From contig JAAUYW010000121.1 in assembly GCA_014804915.1 (NCBI GenBank), positions 1 through 6,168 on the forward strand: a stretch of DNA of 6,168 nucleotides, given 5' to 3'. A program made the translations under genes and the position numbers. The notes beneath the pieces are model-generated. The model was given only the letters and a program-made list of their open reading frames with translations. It made no database searches and was not told the DNA's origin. Of the stretch, positions 1 to 5,895 are shown piece by piece (positions within the stretch are counted from its first letter, which is position 1; every line of letters begins with the position of its first letter). The DNA comes from Desulfovibrio sp. (GTDB lineage Bacteria; Desulfobacterota; Desulfovibrionia; Desulfovibrionales; Desulfovibrionaceae).

Positions 1-1018
1 CGAAGGCGCCTTTGAGCTTGAAATTCGCGCGACTGACGCCTCGCTGGCCGGTTTTGGCCAGGGCAACACGCGCACTGAAGTGAAAAACATGCGCCTCGAC
101 GCCCGGGCGCCGCGCATTTCCCTGAAGAATCTTCCGCCCCACGTCCGCCGCGGCGGGGCAGGCGTTCTCCGCTATACAATTGATGAAGACGTCACCCGCA
201 ATGGCGTGCTGATCAATGATTACTTTGTGCCAGGCTATCTGCAAAAGGATGGCAGCTACCTGTGCTTCTTTCCCTTTCCCTACCAGATGAGCGCGCGCGA
301 GTTCAAAAACGCGGTTTTCATCACTGCGACTGATCTTGCAGGCAATGTTACGAAAAACCGCCTTTCGGTTAACGCGCTTGAGCGTCCTTTCAAAAATGAC
401 AAAATCGATCTGTCGGACAATTTCCTGCAGACAGTGGAAGACAAGCTGCATCATCTCGCTCCGGATGCGAAGACGCCGCTGGAATGCTACCTTTATATCA
501 ATAACGAAGTGCGCGCTGCTGACGCGCAAATGCTCCAGAACCTGCGCAACGACACTGCCCATGCCATGCTCTGGGAGGGTCCCTTTCTGCGCCTGCCCCG
601 CTCCGCTGCCCGCGCTGGCTTTGCCGATCACCGCTTCATGACCTATCAGGGCAGGCAGGTCTGCGAATCCTGGCACCTGGGCTTTGACCTCGCCTCGGTG
701 CGCAATGCCGAAGTGCCGGCCGGCAACGCGGGCCGGGTTATTTTCACTGGCGAACAGGGCATCTACGGCAACCTGATAGTGATTGACCATGGCCTTGGCC
801 TGATGTCGCTCTATTCCCATTTGAGCGAGATTGCGGTTCAAGCTGGCGATATGGTCGCCAGGGGCCAGATTGTGGGCAAAACTGGATCAACCGGCCTGGC
901 TTTTGGCGACCATCTGCATTATGGCATTATGGTCGGCGGCAAGGAAGTGACGCCGCTGGAATGGATCGATCCCAAATGGATCAGGGACAATGTAACCATC
1001 CGCGTTACCGGAGACTAG
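1..1018 (+). CDS. M23-family metallopeptidase (LytM/peptidoglycan endopeptidase type), 5' end missing
   Basis: The reading frame is open to the left edge (first full codon at 2), so the true start lies outside the window; 338 residues are visible. A GTG at 80 is in frame but has no ribosome binding site and lies inside continuous protein-like sequence, so it is not taken as the start. The N-terminal half is beta-rich and Ig-like (ATDASLAGFGQGNTRTEV, then ITATDLAGNVTKNRL). A helical linker follows, then the M23 domain over about the last 115 residues. Counting visible residues, the zinc ligands appear to be H225 and D229 (HLGFD) and H306 (HLHYG); H273 (YSHLS) and H304 match the catalytic histidines. 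The site looks complete, so an active zinc peptidase cutting peptidoglycan cross-bridges outside the cytoplasm is likely. A signal peptide or anchor would lie in the missing part. The stop is 2 bp before the next gene, suggesting co-transcription. Family is secure; exact substrate is unknown. Confidence 0.92.
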   Translation, partial: EGAFELEIRATDASLAGFGQGNTRTEVKNMRLDARAPRISLKNLPPHVRRGGAGVLRYTIDEDVTRNGVLINDYFVPGYLQKDGSYLCFFPFPYQMSAREFKNAVFITATDLAGNVTKNRLSVNALERPFKNDKIDLSDNFLQTVEDKLHHLAPDAKTPLECYLYINNEVRAADAQMLQNLRNDTAHAMLWEGPFLRLPRSAARAGFADHRFMTYQGRQVCESWHLGFDLASVRNAEVPAGNAGRVIFTGEQGIYGNLIVIDHGLGLMSLYSHLSEIAVQAGDMVARGQIVGKTGSTGLAFGDHLHYGIMVGGKEVTPLEWIDPKWIRDNVTIRVTGD

Positions 1019-1020
1019 GC

Positions 1021-1671
1021 ATGGACTGCGCTGTTTTTGATCTGGATGGCACCCTGCTGGATACGCTGGCCGATATCGCCTCCGCCTGCAACACTGTGCT
1101 CGCCTGGCATGGCTATCCGCAGCATCCGCTTGAGGCCTACAGGCAAATGGTTGGCAATGGCTTTGACAGGCTCGTGGAAAGGGCGGTGCCGCAGGACCGC
1201 AAGCCGGATGCCGGCGCGCTGGCCGCGCTTACGCTGGAAACCAGGCAATATTACGCCAGCCATATCATGGAATTCACAAGACCGTACCCGGGCATGCCGG
1301 AGGCGCTGGCCACGCTGAAAGATCGCGGCTTCAGGCTTGGCGCGCTCTCCAACAAGCCGGACGAGATGACCAGGGAGCTGATTGCCAGCTTTTTCCCGGG
1401 AGTTTTCGCACAAGTCAGGGGAGCAATGCCTGACGTGCCCCTCAAGCCTGACCCGCAGGCCCTGCTCGCAATGTATGCGGCGCTTGGCGCGACGCGCAAG
1501 GCCTATGTTGGCGACAGCAATGTGGATATGCAAACTGCGAAAAACGCGCAGGCATATCCGGTTGGCGTGGCCTGGGGTTTTCGCGGGCCTGCCGAGCTGG
1601 CCGAAGCTGGCGCTGCCGTTGTTCTCGACAGTCCGGCCGAACTGGCAAGCCTTGTGATTCCGGTCGGCTAG
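1021..1671 (+). CDS. gph: HAD-superfamily hydrolase, phosphoglycolate phosphatase-like
   Basis: The 216-residue product has all four HAD motifs. Motif I is FDLDGTLLDT with nucleophile D7 and acid/base D9. Motif II is S110 in LGALSNKPDE, motif III is K142 in PLKPDP, and motif IV is GDSNVD (D165, D169) binding Mg2+. Residues of about 16-85 form the helical C1 cap typical of the Gph group. The tail VAWGFRGPAEL followed by a GA pair is characteristic of bacterial phosphoglycolate phosphatases, which dephosphorylate 2-phosphoglycolate from DNA repair or oxidative damage. ATG 1021 was chosen because GGAG (1010-1013) sits 7 nt upstream and the protein then begins MDCAVFDLDGT. An in-frame ATG at 961 would add 20 residues lying inside the M23 gene and not resembling the family. 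The class is secure, but substrates within this class vary, so the gene symbol is a best guess. Confidence 0.85.
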   Translation: MDCAVFDLDGTLLDTLADIASACNTVLAWHGYPQHPLEAYRQMVGNGFDRLVERAVPQDRKPDAGALAALTLETRQYYASHIMEFTRPYPGMPEALATLKDRGFRLGALSNKPDEMTRELIASFFPGVFAQVRGAMPDVPLKPDPQALLAMYAALGATRKAYVGDSNVDMQTAKNAQAYPVGVAWGFRGPAELAEAGAAVVLDSPAELASLVIPVG

Positions 1672-1704
1672 CGGGCCAGAGCCAGCAATCCGGAACGGAC
1701 AAGC

Positions 1705-1720
1705 GGGAGGAATTTTCTTG
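1705..1720 (+). promoter_or_regulatory. Ribosome binding site fixing a TTG start for metA
   Basis: GGGAGG at 1705-1710 lies 7 nt before TTG 1718-1720. Translation from this TTG gives MPIKIPRDLPA, the conserved MetA N-terminus. No in-frame ATG lies between the site and that segment, so the TTG is well supported as the start. Confidence 0.8.
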
Positions 1721-2662
1721 CCAATCAAGATTCCGCGCGATTTGCCGGCGCGCAAGGCGCTTGAGGATGAAAACATCTTTGTCATGACCGAAGAGCGCGC
1801 CAACCAGCAGGACATCAGGCCGCTGGAAATCGCGATTGTCAACCTCATGCCGCTGAAACTGGATACCGAGATTCAGCTGATGCGCGTGCTTGGCAACTCT
1901 CCGATCCAGGTGAATATCACCCTGGCCCATACCGCGACGCATGAATCGCGCCATACCAGCAAAAGGCATCTGGAACGTTTTTACAAGACGTTTGACCAGA
2001 TTTGCGATAACACATACGATGGCATGATCCTCACAGGCGCGCCTGTGGAGCAGCTGCCGTTCGAGGAGGTGGACTACTGGGAAGAGCTGAGCCTGTTCAT
2101 GGATTTCGCGCAGAAGCGGGTTTTTTCAACGCTCTATCTCTGCTGGGCGGCACAGGCTGCCCTCTACCACTTTTATGGCATTCCAAAGTATCAGCTGCCT
2201 GCGAAAATCTCCGGAATTTTCAGCCACAAGGCGCTTGTGCCCAATTCCCCTCTCATGCGCGGCTTTTACGATCAGTTCCTGGCTCCGCATTCGCGGCATA
2301 CGGAAATCCGCGCCGAAGATTGCGCCAGGGTGGGCGACCTGCGCCTCCTTGCCAGCTCGCCGGAAGCAGGGCTGGCCCTGCTTGAAAGCAGGGATCGCCG
2401 CCAGGTGTTCATGACCGGCCATCTTGAATACGAGCGGGATACGCTGAATCGCGAATTTCAGCGCGACGCCAGGAAAGGGCTGCGCCCGCAAAAGCCAAGG
2501 CACTACTACCCGCTGGATGACCCGCAAAACGAGCCGCTGATGCTCTGGCGCGCCCATGCCCACCTTTTCTTTAACAACTGGCTGAATTATTATGTTTATC
2601 AGGAAACCCCATTCAGGCTGAATGCGATTTCCGCCCTCTCCTCCAACAAACAAGGATCATGA
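1718..2662 (+). CDS. metA: Homoserine O-acyltransferase MetA, probably acetyl-CoA-dependent
   Basis: This 314-residue protein (E. coli MetA is about 309) activates the homoserine hydroxyl in the first committed step of methionine synthesis, in the cytoplasm. It is a glutamine-amidotransferase-like fold. The nucleophile is C142 in LYLCWAAQAALYHFYGIP, and the catalytic partners are H235 and E237 in MTGHLEYERDTL; numbering coincides with E. coli. K47 in NLMPLKLDTE is also conserved. At position 111 the protein has Glu (TGAPVEQL), where E. coli has Gly. In characterised members, Glu111 marks acetyl-CoA use and Gly111 succinyl-CoA use, so homoserine O-acetyltransferase is favoured; genome pipelines may label it succinyltransferase. 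The start is TTG behind GGGAGG. The stop TGA is 1 bp before the nifU ATG, pointing to translational coupling. The 46-bp upstream gap is too short for a SAM riboswitch and shows none. Confidence 0.95.
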   Translation: MPIKIPRDLPARKALEDENIFVMTEERANQQDIRPLEIAIVNLMPLKLDTEIQLMRVLGNSPIQVNITLAHTATHESRHTSKRHLERFYKTFDQICDNTYDGMILTGAPVEQLPFEEVDYWEELSLFMDFAQKRVFSTLYLCWAAQAALYHFYGIPKYQLPAKISGIFSHKALVPNSPLMRGFYDQFLAPHSRHTEIRAEDCARVGDLRLLASSPEAGLALLESRDRRQVFMTGHLEYERDTLNREFQRDARKGLRPQKPRHYYPLDDPQNEPLMLWRAHAHLFFNNWLNYYVYQETPFRLNAISALSSNKQGS

Positions 2663-2663
2663 T

Positions 2664-3500
2664 ATGTGGAACTATTCCCAGGCAGTGCACGATCACTTCT
2701 TGCATCCCCATAATGTCGGCCCACTGGAAGACGCCAACGCCATCGGCGAGGTTGGCAGCCTCTCCTGCGGCGACGCGCTCAAGCTTTATCTCAGGATAAA
2801 TGACGCCGGAGTAATCGAGAAAGCCACATTTGAGACCTTTGGCTGCGCCAGCGCGATTGCCTCAAGCTCGGTTCTGACTGACATGATCATCGGCCTGCCT
2901 GTTGATGAGGCGCTGAAAATCACAAACAAGGACATCACAAACAATCTGGGCGGCCTGCCGAAGCAGAAAATGCACTGCTCCGTAATGGGCCAGGAGGCGC
3001 TTGAGGCGGCGATTCGCAACTGGAAAGGCGAGCCCGCGGTTTCACACGCGCACGAGGAAGGCAAGCTGGTCTGCAAGTGCTTTGGCATTACCGATGAGCA
3101 GATCAAGCAGGCCATTCGCGAGAACGGCCTCAAGACGGTTGAGGAAGTGACGGACTACACAAAGGCAGGCGGCGCCTGCGGAGACTGCCTGGATGAGATA
3201 GCCGAGATTCTCGCCTATGAGCTCAAAAAGGAGCCTGAAGGCGAGAAAAAGCCGGCCAGGCGCATGACCAATGTGCAGCGAATGCAAAAGGTGCTGGAGG
3301 TTATTGACAGCGAAATCCGGCCAAAACTGGTTCAGGATGGCGGCGACATCGAGCTGGTTGATGTGGACGGCAAACGCGTTTCGGTCACCTTGCGCGGCCG
3401 CTGCTCGCAATGCCGCTCCAGCGAAGTTACCATTCGCAATCTTGTGGAAAAAATGCTGCGGGATCATGTGGAGCCTGACCTGATTGTGGAGGAAGTATAA
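2664..3500 (+). CDS. nifU: NifU-type Fe-S cluster assembly scaffold, three domains
   Basis: This 278-residue protein has the full NifU layout. Residues about 1-125 are an IscU-like scaffold with C35, D37, C61 and C105 as cluster ligands. Residues about 135-185 are a Bfd-like [2Fe-2S] domain with C137, C139, C172 and C175 (CKCFG and GGACGDC). Residues about 203-278 are an Nfu domain with DGGDIEL and the CxxC pair C247/C250 (RGRCSQC). A charged linker (KKEPEGEKKPARR) joins the last two. NifU receives sulfur from NifS, builds clusters and hands them to apoproteins in the cytoplasm. ATG 2664 was chosen because AAGGA (2652-2656) is 7 nt upstream and MWNYSQAVHDHF is the usual IscU/NifU opening. An upstream in-frame start at 2622 would only read through the metA end. 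No nitrogen-fixation genes are visible, so a housekeeping role is inferred. Confidence 0.95.
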   Translation: MWNYSQAVHDHFLHPHNVGPLEDANAIGEVGSLSCGDALKLYLRINDAGVIEKATFETFGCASAIASSSVLTDMIIGLPVDEALKITNKDITNNLGGLPKQKMHCSVMGQEALEAAIRNWKGEPAVSHAHEEGKLVCKCFGITDEQIKQAIRENGLKTVEEVTDYTKAGGACGDCLDEIAEILAYELKKEPEGEKKPARRMTNVQRMQKVLEVIDSEIRPKLVQDGGDIELVDVDGKRVSVTLRGRCSQCRSSEVTIRNLVEKMLRDHVEPDLIVEEV

Positions 3501-4654
3501 TGAGGCTGGTCTATCTGGACAACAATGCCACTACAGCTGTCGCGCCGGAAGTGCTCACAGCCATGCTGCCCTATTTTGGCGATCTTTATGGCAACCCTTC
3601 CAGCATGCACAGTTTTGGCGGCCAGGTAATGGAGGCGGTGGACAAGGCGCGCGAGCAGCTGGCGGAGCTTTTGCATTGCGAAGCGGATGAAATAGTCTTT
3701 ACCGCCTCCGGATCCGAAGCCGACAATACCGCTTTCTGGTCAGCGCTGCAGGCCCAGCCTGAAAAACGCCATATTATCAGCACGCGCGTGGAGCATCCGG
3801 CAGTGCTCAATGTCTGCCAGTACTGGGAGCGCGAGGGCTACCACGTCACCTATCTGGGAGTGGATGAAAAGTGCCGCCTGGATCTGGATGAATACCGCGA
3901 GGCCCTGAGCGATGACACTGCGCTGATTTCAATCATGTTCGCCAACAACGAGGTTGGCAACATCTTCCCCATCCAGACGCTGGCTGAAATGGCGCATGAG
4001 CGCGGCATTGTCTTTCATACGGACGCGGTGCAGGCGGTGGGCAAGATTCCGATTGATCTGCGCCACCTGCCTGTGGACATGCTCTCGCTCTCCGGCCACA
4101 AGATCCATGCGCCAAAAGGCATAGGCGCCCTTTATGTGCGCAAGGGCACGCGCTTCCGCGCCTTTGTGCGCGGCGGCCATCAGGAAAAGGGGCGCCGGGC
4201 CGGCACCGAGAATGTGCCCTATATTGTGGGCCTGGGCATGGCCGCGCAGCTCTCCAGGGAGTTCATGCAAATGGAGCGCGTGGATGTAGCCCTGCTGCGC
4301 GACAAGCTGGAAAACGGCCTCCTGGAGAGCATCCGCGACAGCCGCGTCAATGGCGATCTGGAAAACCGCCTGCCAAATACCAGCAACATCTCCTTCAAGA
4401 ATGTCGAAGGCGAGGCGATCCTGCTGATGCTGGATCGTCTGGGCATAGCGGCCAGCTCCGGCTCGGCCTGCACCTCCGGCAGCCTTGAGCCGTCGCATGT
4501 GCTGCGGGCAATGGGCGTGCCGTTCAATTACGCGCACGGCTCAATCAGGCTCTCGCTCTCGCGTTATACCACAGATGACGATATCGATTATGTGCTTCGG
4601 GAATTTCCTGGCGTGATTGAGACCCTGCGGGCAATCTCGCCTTTCAAGGATTAG
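3500..4654 (+). CDS. nifS: Cysteine desulfurase NifS
   Basis: This 384-residue PLP-dependent class V aminotransferase-fold enzyme converts L-cysteine to alanine and passes the sulfur as a persulfide to NifU. Visible signatures are YLDNNATT at the N-terminus, H99 (VEHPAV) stacking on PLP, D175 and Q178 (HTDAVQ), and the PLP-binding K201 in SLSGHKIHAPKG. RAGTEN (233-237) follows, then the persulfide-forming C324 in the mobile loop SSGSACTSGSLEPSHVL. The form of that loop (SGSACTSG) is the group-I NifS/IscS type. Length is normal and nothing is missing. The ATG shares one base with the nifU stop (TAATG), with GGAGGA at 3488-3493, 6 nt upstream, so the two are translationally coupled and likely made in balanced amounts. 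IscS is the alternative name, but the three-domain NifU partner makes NifS the better one. Confidence 0.95.
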   Translation: MRLVYLDNNATTAVAPEVLTAMLPYFGDLYGNPSSMHSFGGQVMEAVDKAREQLAELLHCEADEIVFTASGSEADNTAFWSALQAQPEKRHIISTRVEHPAVLNVCQYWEREGYHVTYLGVDEKCRLDLDEYREALSDDTALISIMFANNEVGNIFPIQTLAEMAHERGIVFHTDAVQAVGKIPIDLRHLPVDMLSLSGHKIHAPKGIGALYVRKGTRFRAFVRGGHQEKGRRAGTENVPYIVGLGMAAQLSREFMQMERVDVALLRDKLENGLLESIRDSRVNGDLENRLPNTSNISFKNVEGEAILLMLDRLGIAASSGSACTSGSLEPSHVLRAMGVPFNYAHGSIRLSLSRYTTDDDIDYVLREFPGVIETLRAISPFKD

Positions 4655-4666
4655 GCAAGGCGCAGC

Positions 4667-4701
4667 CGCTGGAGCGTTTTCCTGGCGAAAATGCTCCAGC
4701 G
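4667..4701 (+). repeat. Strong intergenic hairpin between nifS and the CDF gene
   Basis: CGCTGGAGCGTTTTC (4667-4681) pairs with GAAAATGCTCCAGCG (4687-4701) across a 5-nt loop, giving a 15-bp stem with a single G-U pair. It starts 12 nt after the nifS stop. No T-tract follows (next bases CAAGCAAGACC), so it is not a standard intrinsic terminator. It may stabilise the 3' end of the metA-nifUS message, attenuate read-through, or be a copy of a dispersed genomic palindrome. No second full copy exists in this window. Confidence 0.7.
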
Positions 4702-4711
4702 CAAGCAAGAC

Positions 4712-4723
4712 CTGAAGCATTTC
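4712..4723 (+). promoter_or_regulatory. Third arm able to pair with the hairpin's 3' arm
   Basis: CTGAAGCATTTC is a degenerate direct repeat of the 4667-4681 arm. It can pair with the 4687-4699 arm through about 11 pairs, with one bulge and one mismatch. It abuts the GGGAG ribosome binding site at 4724-4728. Two mutually exclusive folds are therefore possible. That they regulate the CDF gene is inference. Confidence 0.3.
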
Positions 4724-4736
4724 GGGAGCAGCCCTG
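4724..4736 (+). promoter_or_regulatory. Ribosome binding site and apparent CTG start of the CDF gene
   Basis: GGGAG at 4724-4728 is 5 nt before CTG 4734-4736. The frame is closed by TGA at 4713-4715, and no ATG, GTG or TTG precedes the conserved N-terminal residues. CTG is therefore the best-supported start; ATT at 4719 or 4752 are weaker alternatives. Confidence 0.5.
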
Positions 4737-5624
4737 AACAGGGAACAGCACATTTGCCGCGTTACGCTCGCCGGCAGCGTTGTCAATTTCCTGCTCGTGC
4801 TTTTCAAGTTCGCTGCCGGCATTCTTGGCCACAGCTCGGCGATGGTGGCGGATGCCGCCCACTCCCTCTCGGATTTCGCCTCGGACATCATAGTCCTGCT
4901 CTGCATCCGCATTTCCAGCAAGCCGGAAGACGAGGATCACTCCTACGGGCATGGCAAGTACGAGACTCTCGCTTCAGTCGCAGTCGGGCTGATTCTGCTC
5001 GCTACAGGCATTGGCTTTTTATGGGACGGGCTTTCGGCCATCATGGCCTTTTTCCGCGGCGGCGATTTGCAGGCTCCAACCTGGCTTGCGTTTTGCGCGG
5101 CGATCATATCCATTCTCGTCAAGGAAGCGCTCTATCACTACACAATGGCGGCAGCCAGAAAAACGGATTCAGCCACGCTCAAGGCCAATGCCTGGCATCA
5201 TCGCAGCGATTCCCTGAGCTCGATGGCGACAGTGCTTGGCATAGGCGGCGCAATGCTGCCTGGCCGCGGCTGGCTCATTCTTGATCCCCTTGCGGCCTGC
5301 CTGATCAGCCTTTTCATCCTTGGCATGGCCTTCGCGCTGATGCGGCCCGCCATAGATGAATTAATGGAAAAATCGCTTCCGCCTGCCGAAAAGGACGCGA
5401 TCGAGCGCATTATCGCTTCCACTCCTGGCGTGCTTGGCTATCACAGGCTGCGCACGCGGCGCATGGGCGTGAACCGCGCCATTGAGGCGCACATCAAGCT
5501 CAACGGCGATATCAGCCTGGCGCAGGCCCATGACATCGCTTCCGCCATCGAGCGGCGCATCAGGGCGGAGCTGGGCCAGAAAACCCATATCGGCATCCAC
5601 ATGGAACCTGCCAGGCGCGATTGA
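4734..5624 (+). CDS. Cation diffusion facilitator (CDF) family metal efflux transporter
   Basis: The 296-residue inner-membrane protein is predicted to export divalent metal (Zn2+, Fe2+ or similar) in exchange for protons. Six membrane segments are visible near residues 10-31, 36-59, 79-107, 116-135, 155-175 and 180-203. A cytoplasmic C-terminal domain follows, carrying HRLRTRRMG and ending THIGIHMEP. The transport site is H43 and D47 (ADAAHSLSD) in segment 2 with H155 and D159 (WHHRSDS) in segment 5. The segment 2-3 loop holds DEDHSYGHGKYE, conserved in this branch. The start is unusual. A GTG at 4797 would remove half of segment 1, while the frame upstream encodes NREQHICRVTLAGSVVNFLL, matching the family opening, and leads back to CTG 4734. 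It follows nifS by 79 bp with a hairpin between, so read-through transcription is possible. Metal specificity cannot be read from sequence; an iron/zinc role beside Fe-S genes is only suggestive. Confidence 0.9.
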   Translation: MNREQHICRVTLAGSVVNFLLVLFKFAAGILGHSSAMVADAAHSLSDFASDIIVLLCIRISSKPEDEDHSYGHGKYETLASVAVGLILLATGIGFLWDGLSAIMAFFRGGDLQAPTWLAFCAAIISILVKEALYHYTMAAARKTDSATLKANAWHHRSDSLSSMATVLGIGGAMLPGRGWLILDPLAACLISLFILGMAFALMRPAIDELMEKSLPPAEKDAIERIIASTPGVLGYHRLRTRRMGVNRAIEAHIKLNGDISLAQAHDIASAIERRIRAELGQKTHIGIHMEPARRD

Positions 5625-5666
5625 CAAGAGCGGCCTCCATAAATCCGCTCATATCTACTCCCCTTG

Positions 5667-5685
5667 TATCCTGTTATATCCTGTT
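5667..5685 (+). repeat. Tandem TATCCTGTT repeat with 10-bp period
   Basis: TATCCTGTT occurs at 5667-5675 and 5677-5685, exactly one helical turn apart. It is centred about 75 bp upstream of the start point predicted from the sigma-54-like promoter, a plausible place for an activator or repressor site. Function is inferred from position only. Confidence 0.4.
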
Positions 5686-5725
5686 TGATTTAATCCCTCG
5701 CCGGAAGCTCCAGAAATCCTCATTG

Positions 5726-5742
5726 TTGGCATTATTTATGCA
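5726..5742 (+). promoter_or_regulatory. Putative sigma-54 (RpoN) promoter for flagellin
   Basis: TTGGCATTATTTATGCA matches the consensus TTGGCACG-N4-TTGCA. The invariant GG (5728-5729) and GC (5740-5741) are separated by exactly 10 bp. Transcription would begin near 5753, leaving a leader of about 140 nt. RpoN control of flagellar genes is well known in proteobacteria. I found no match to the sigma-28 -10 element (GCCGATAA) on this strand of the gap. Confidence 0.5.
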
Positions 5743-5844
5743 TATTATGCTGAAACTCGCGCTGAAAATTGCGCAAGCAAACGCAGCGTTTAGCAAATTA
5801 TTTGAATAACTGGATTTAATATATATTAGCAGCTGTCGGTTTTT

Positions 5845-5861
5845 CGCTATCGGCTATGGCG
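5845..5861 (+). promoter_or_regulatory. Small hairpin in flagellin leader
   Basis: CGCTAT (5845-5850) pairs with ATGGCG (5856-5861), including one U-G pair, around a 5-nt loop. It lies about 18 nt before the ribosome binding site. It is short and could be chance. Confidence 0.25.
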
Positions 5862-5879
5862 TCCGGCAGAATTTTCCCT

Positions 5880-5895
5880 GGAGGCAAACTGGATG
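5880..5895 (+). promoter_or_regulatory. Flagellin ribosome binding site with overlapping GGA motifs
   Basis: GGAGG at 5880-5884 is 8 nt upstream of ATG 5893. A second GGA overlaps the start codon (5891-5893). CsrA binds GGA motifs at ribosome sites of flagellin messages in some bacteria, so CsrA control is possible here but unproven. Confidence 0.6.

Larger units (their letters stand above)
5625..5892 (+). other. 268-bp AT-richer intergenic region upstream of flagellin
   Basis: No convincing gene is present. A 62-codon frame from 5621 lacks a ribosome binding site and protein-like composition. The region holds a weak 6-bp hairpin after the CDF stop (GAGCGG 5628-5633 with CCGCTC 5645-5650, no T-tract), a 10-bp-period direct repeat, a sigma-54-like promoter and the flagellin leader. 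Its composition contrasts with the GC-rich coding sequence on both sides, as expected of a control region. Confidence 0.7.

Noticed and set aside
80..82. GTG as start of the M23 gene
   Set aside because: No ribosome binding site, and upstream codons in the same frame read as continuous beta-rich protein to the window edge.
961..1020. Earlier ATG start for the HAD phosphatase
   Set aside because: It would add 20 residues inside the M23 coding region that do not match the family; ATG 1021 has a good GGAG and begins at the DLDGT strand.
1658..1695. Hairpin spanning the HAD stop (TTCCGG/CCGGAA with inner GGCT/AGCC) as terminator
   Set aside because: Large asymmetric internal loop, 10-nt apical loop and no T-tract; too weak to call.
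1672..1717. SAM riboswitch or MetJ-like operator before metA
   Set aside because: The gap is only 46 bp and shows no riboswitch helices or repeated met-box pattern.
1015..1848. Long 277-codon reverse-strand reading frame
   Set aside because: It lies antisense to the HAD gene and the metA start, has no recognisable motifs, and is rich in Arg/His/Gly as expected of a shadow frame in GC-rich DNA.
4691..5284. 197-codon + strand frame overlapping the CDF gene
   Set aside because: Out of frame with the recognised transporter, low-complexity Arg/His/Ser composition, no family motifs; a shadow.
5628..5650. Intrinsic terminator after the CDF gene
   Set aside because: Stem is only 6 bp with an 11-nt loop and no following T-run.
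5621..5809. Small 62-codon gene between CDF and flagellin
   Set aside because: TTG start overlapping the CDF stop, no Shine-Dalgarno, crosses the putative promoter, no recognisable features.
5625..5892. Sigma-28 flagellin promoter
   Set aside because: No GCCGATAA-like -10 element on the + strand at any position in the gap.
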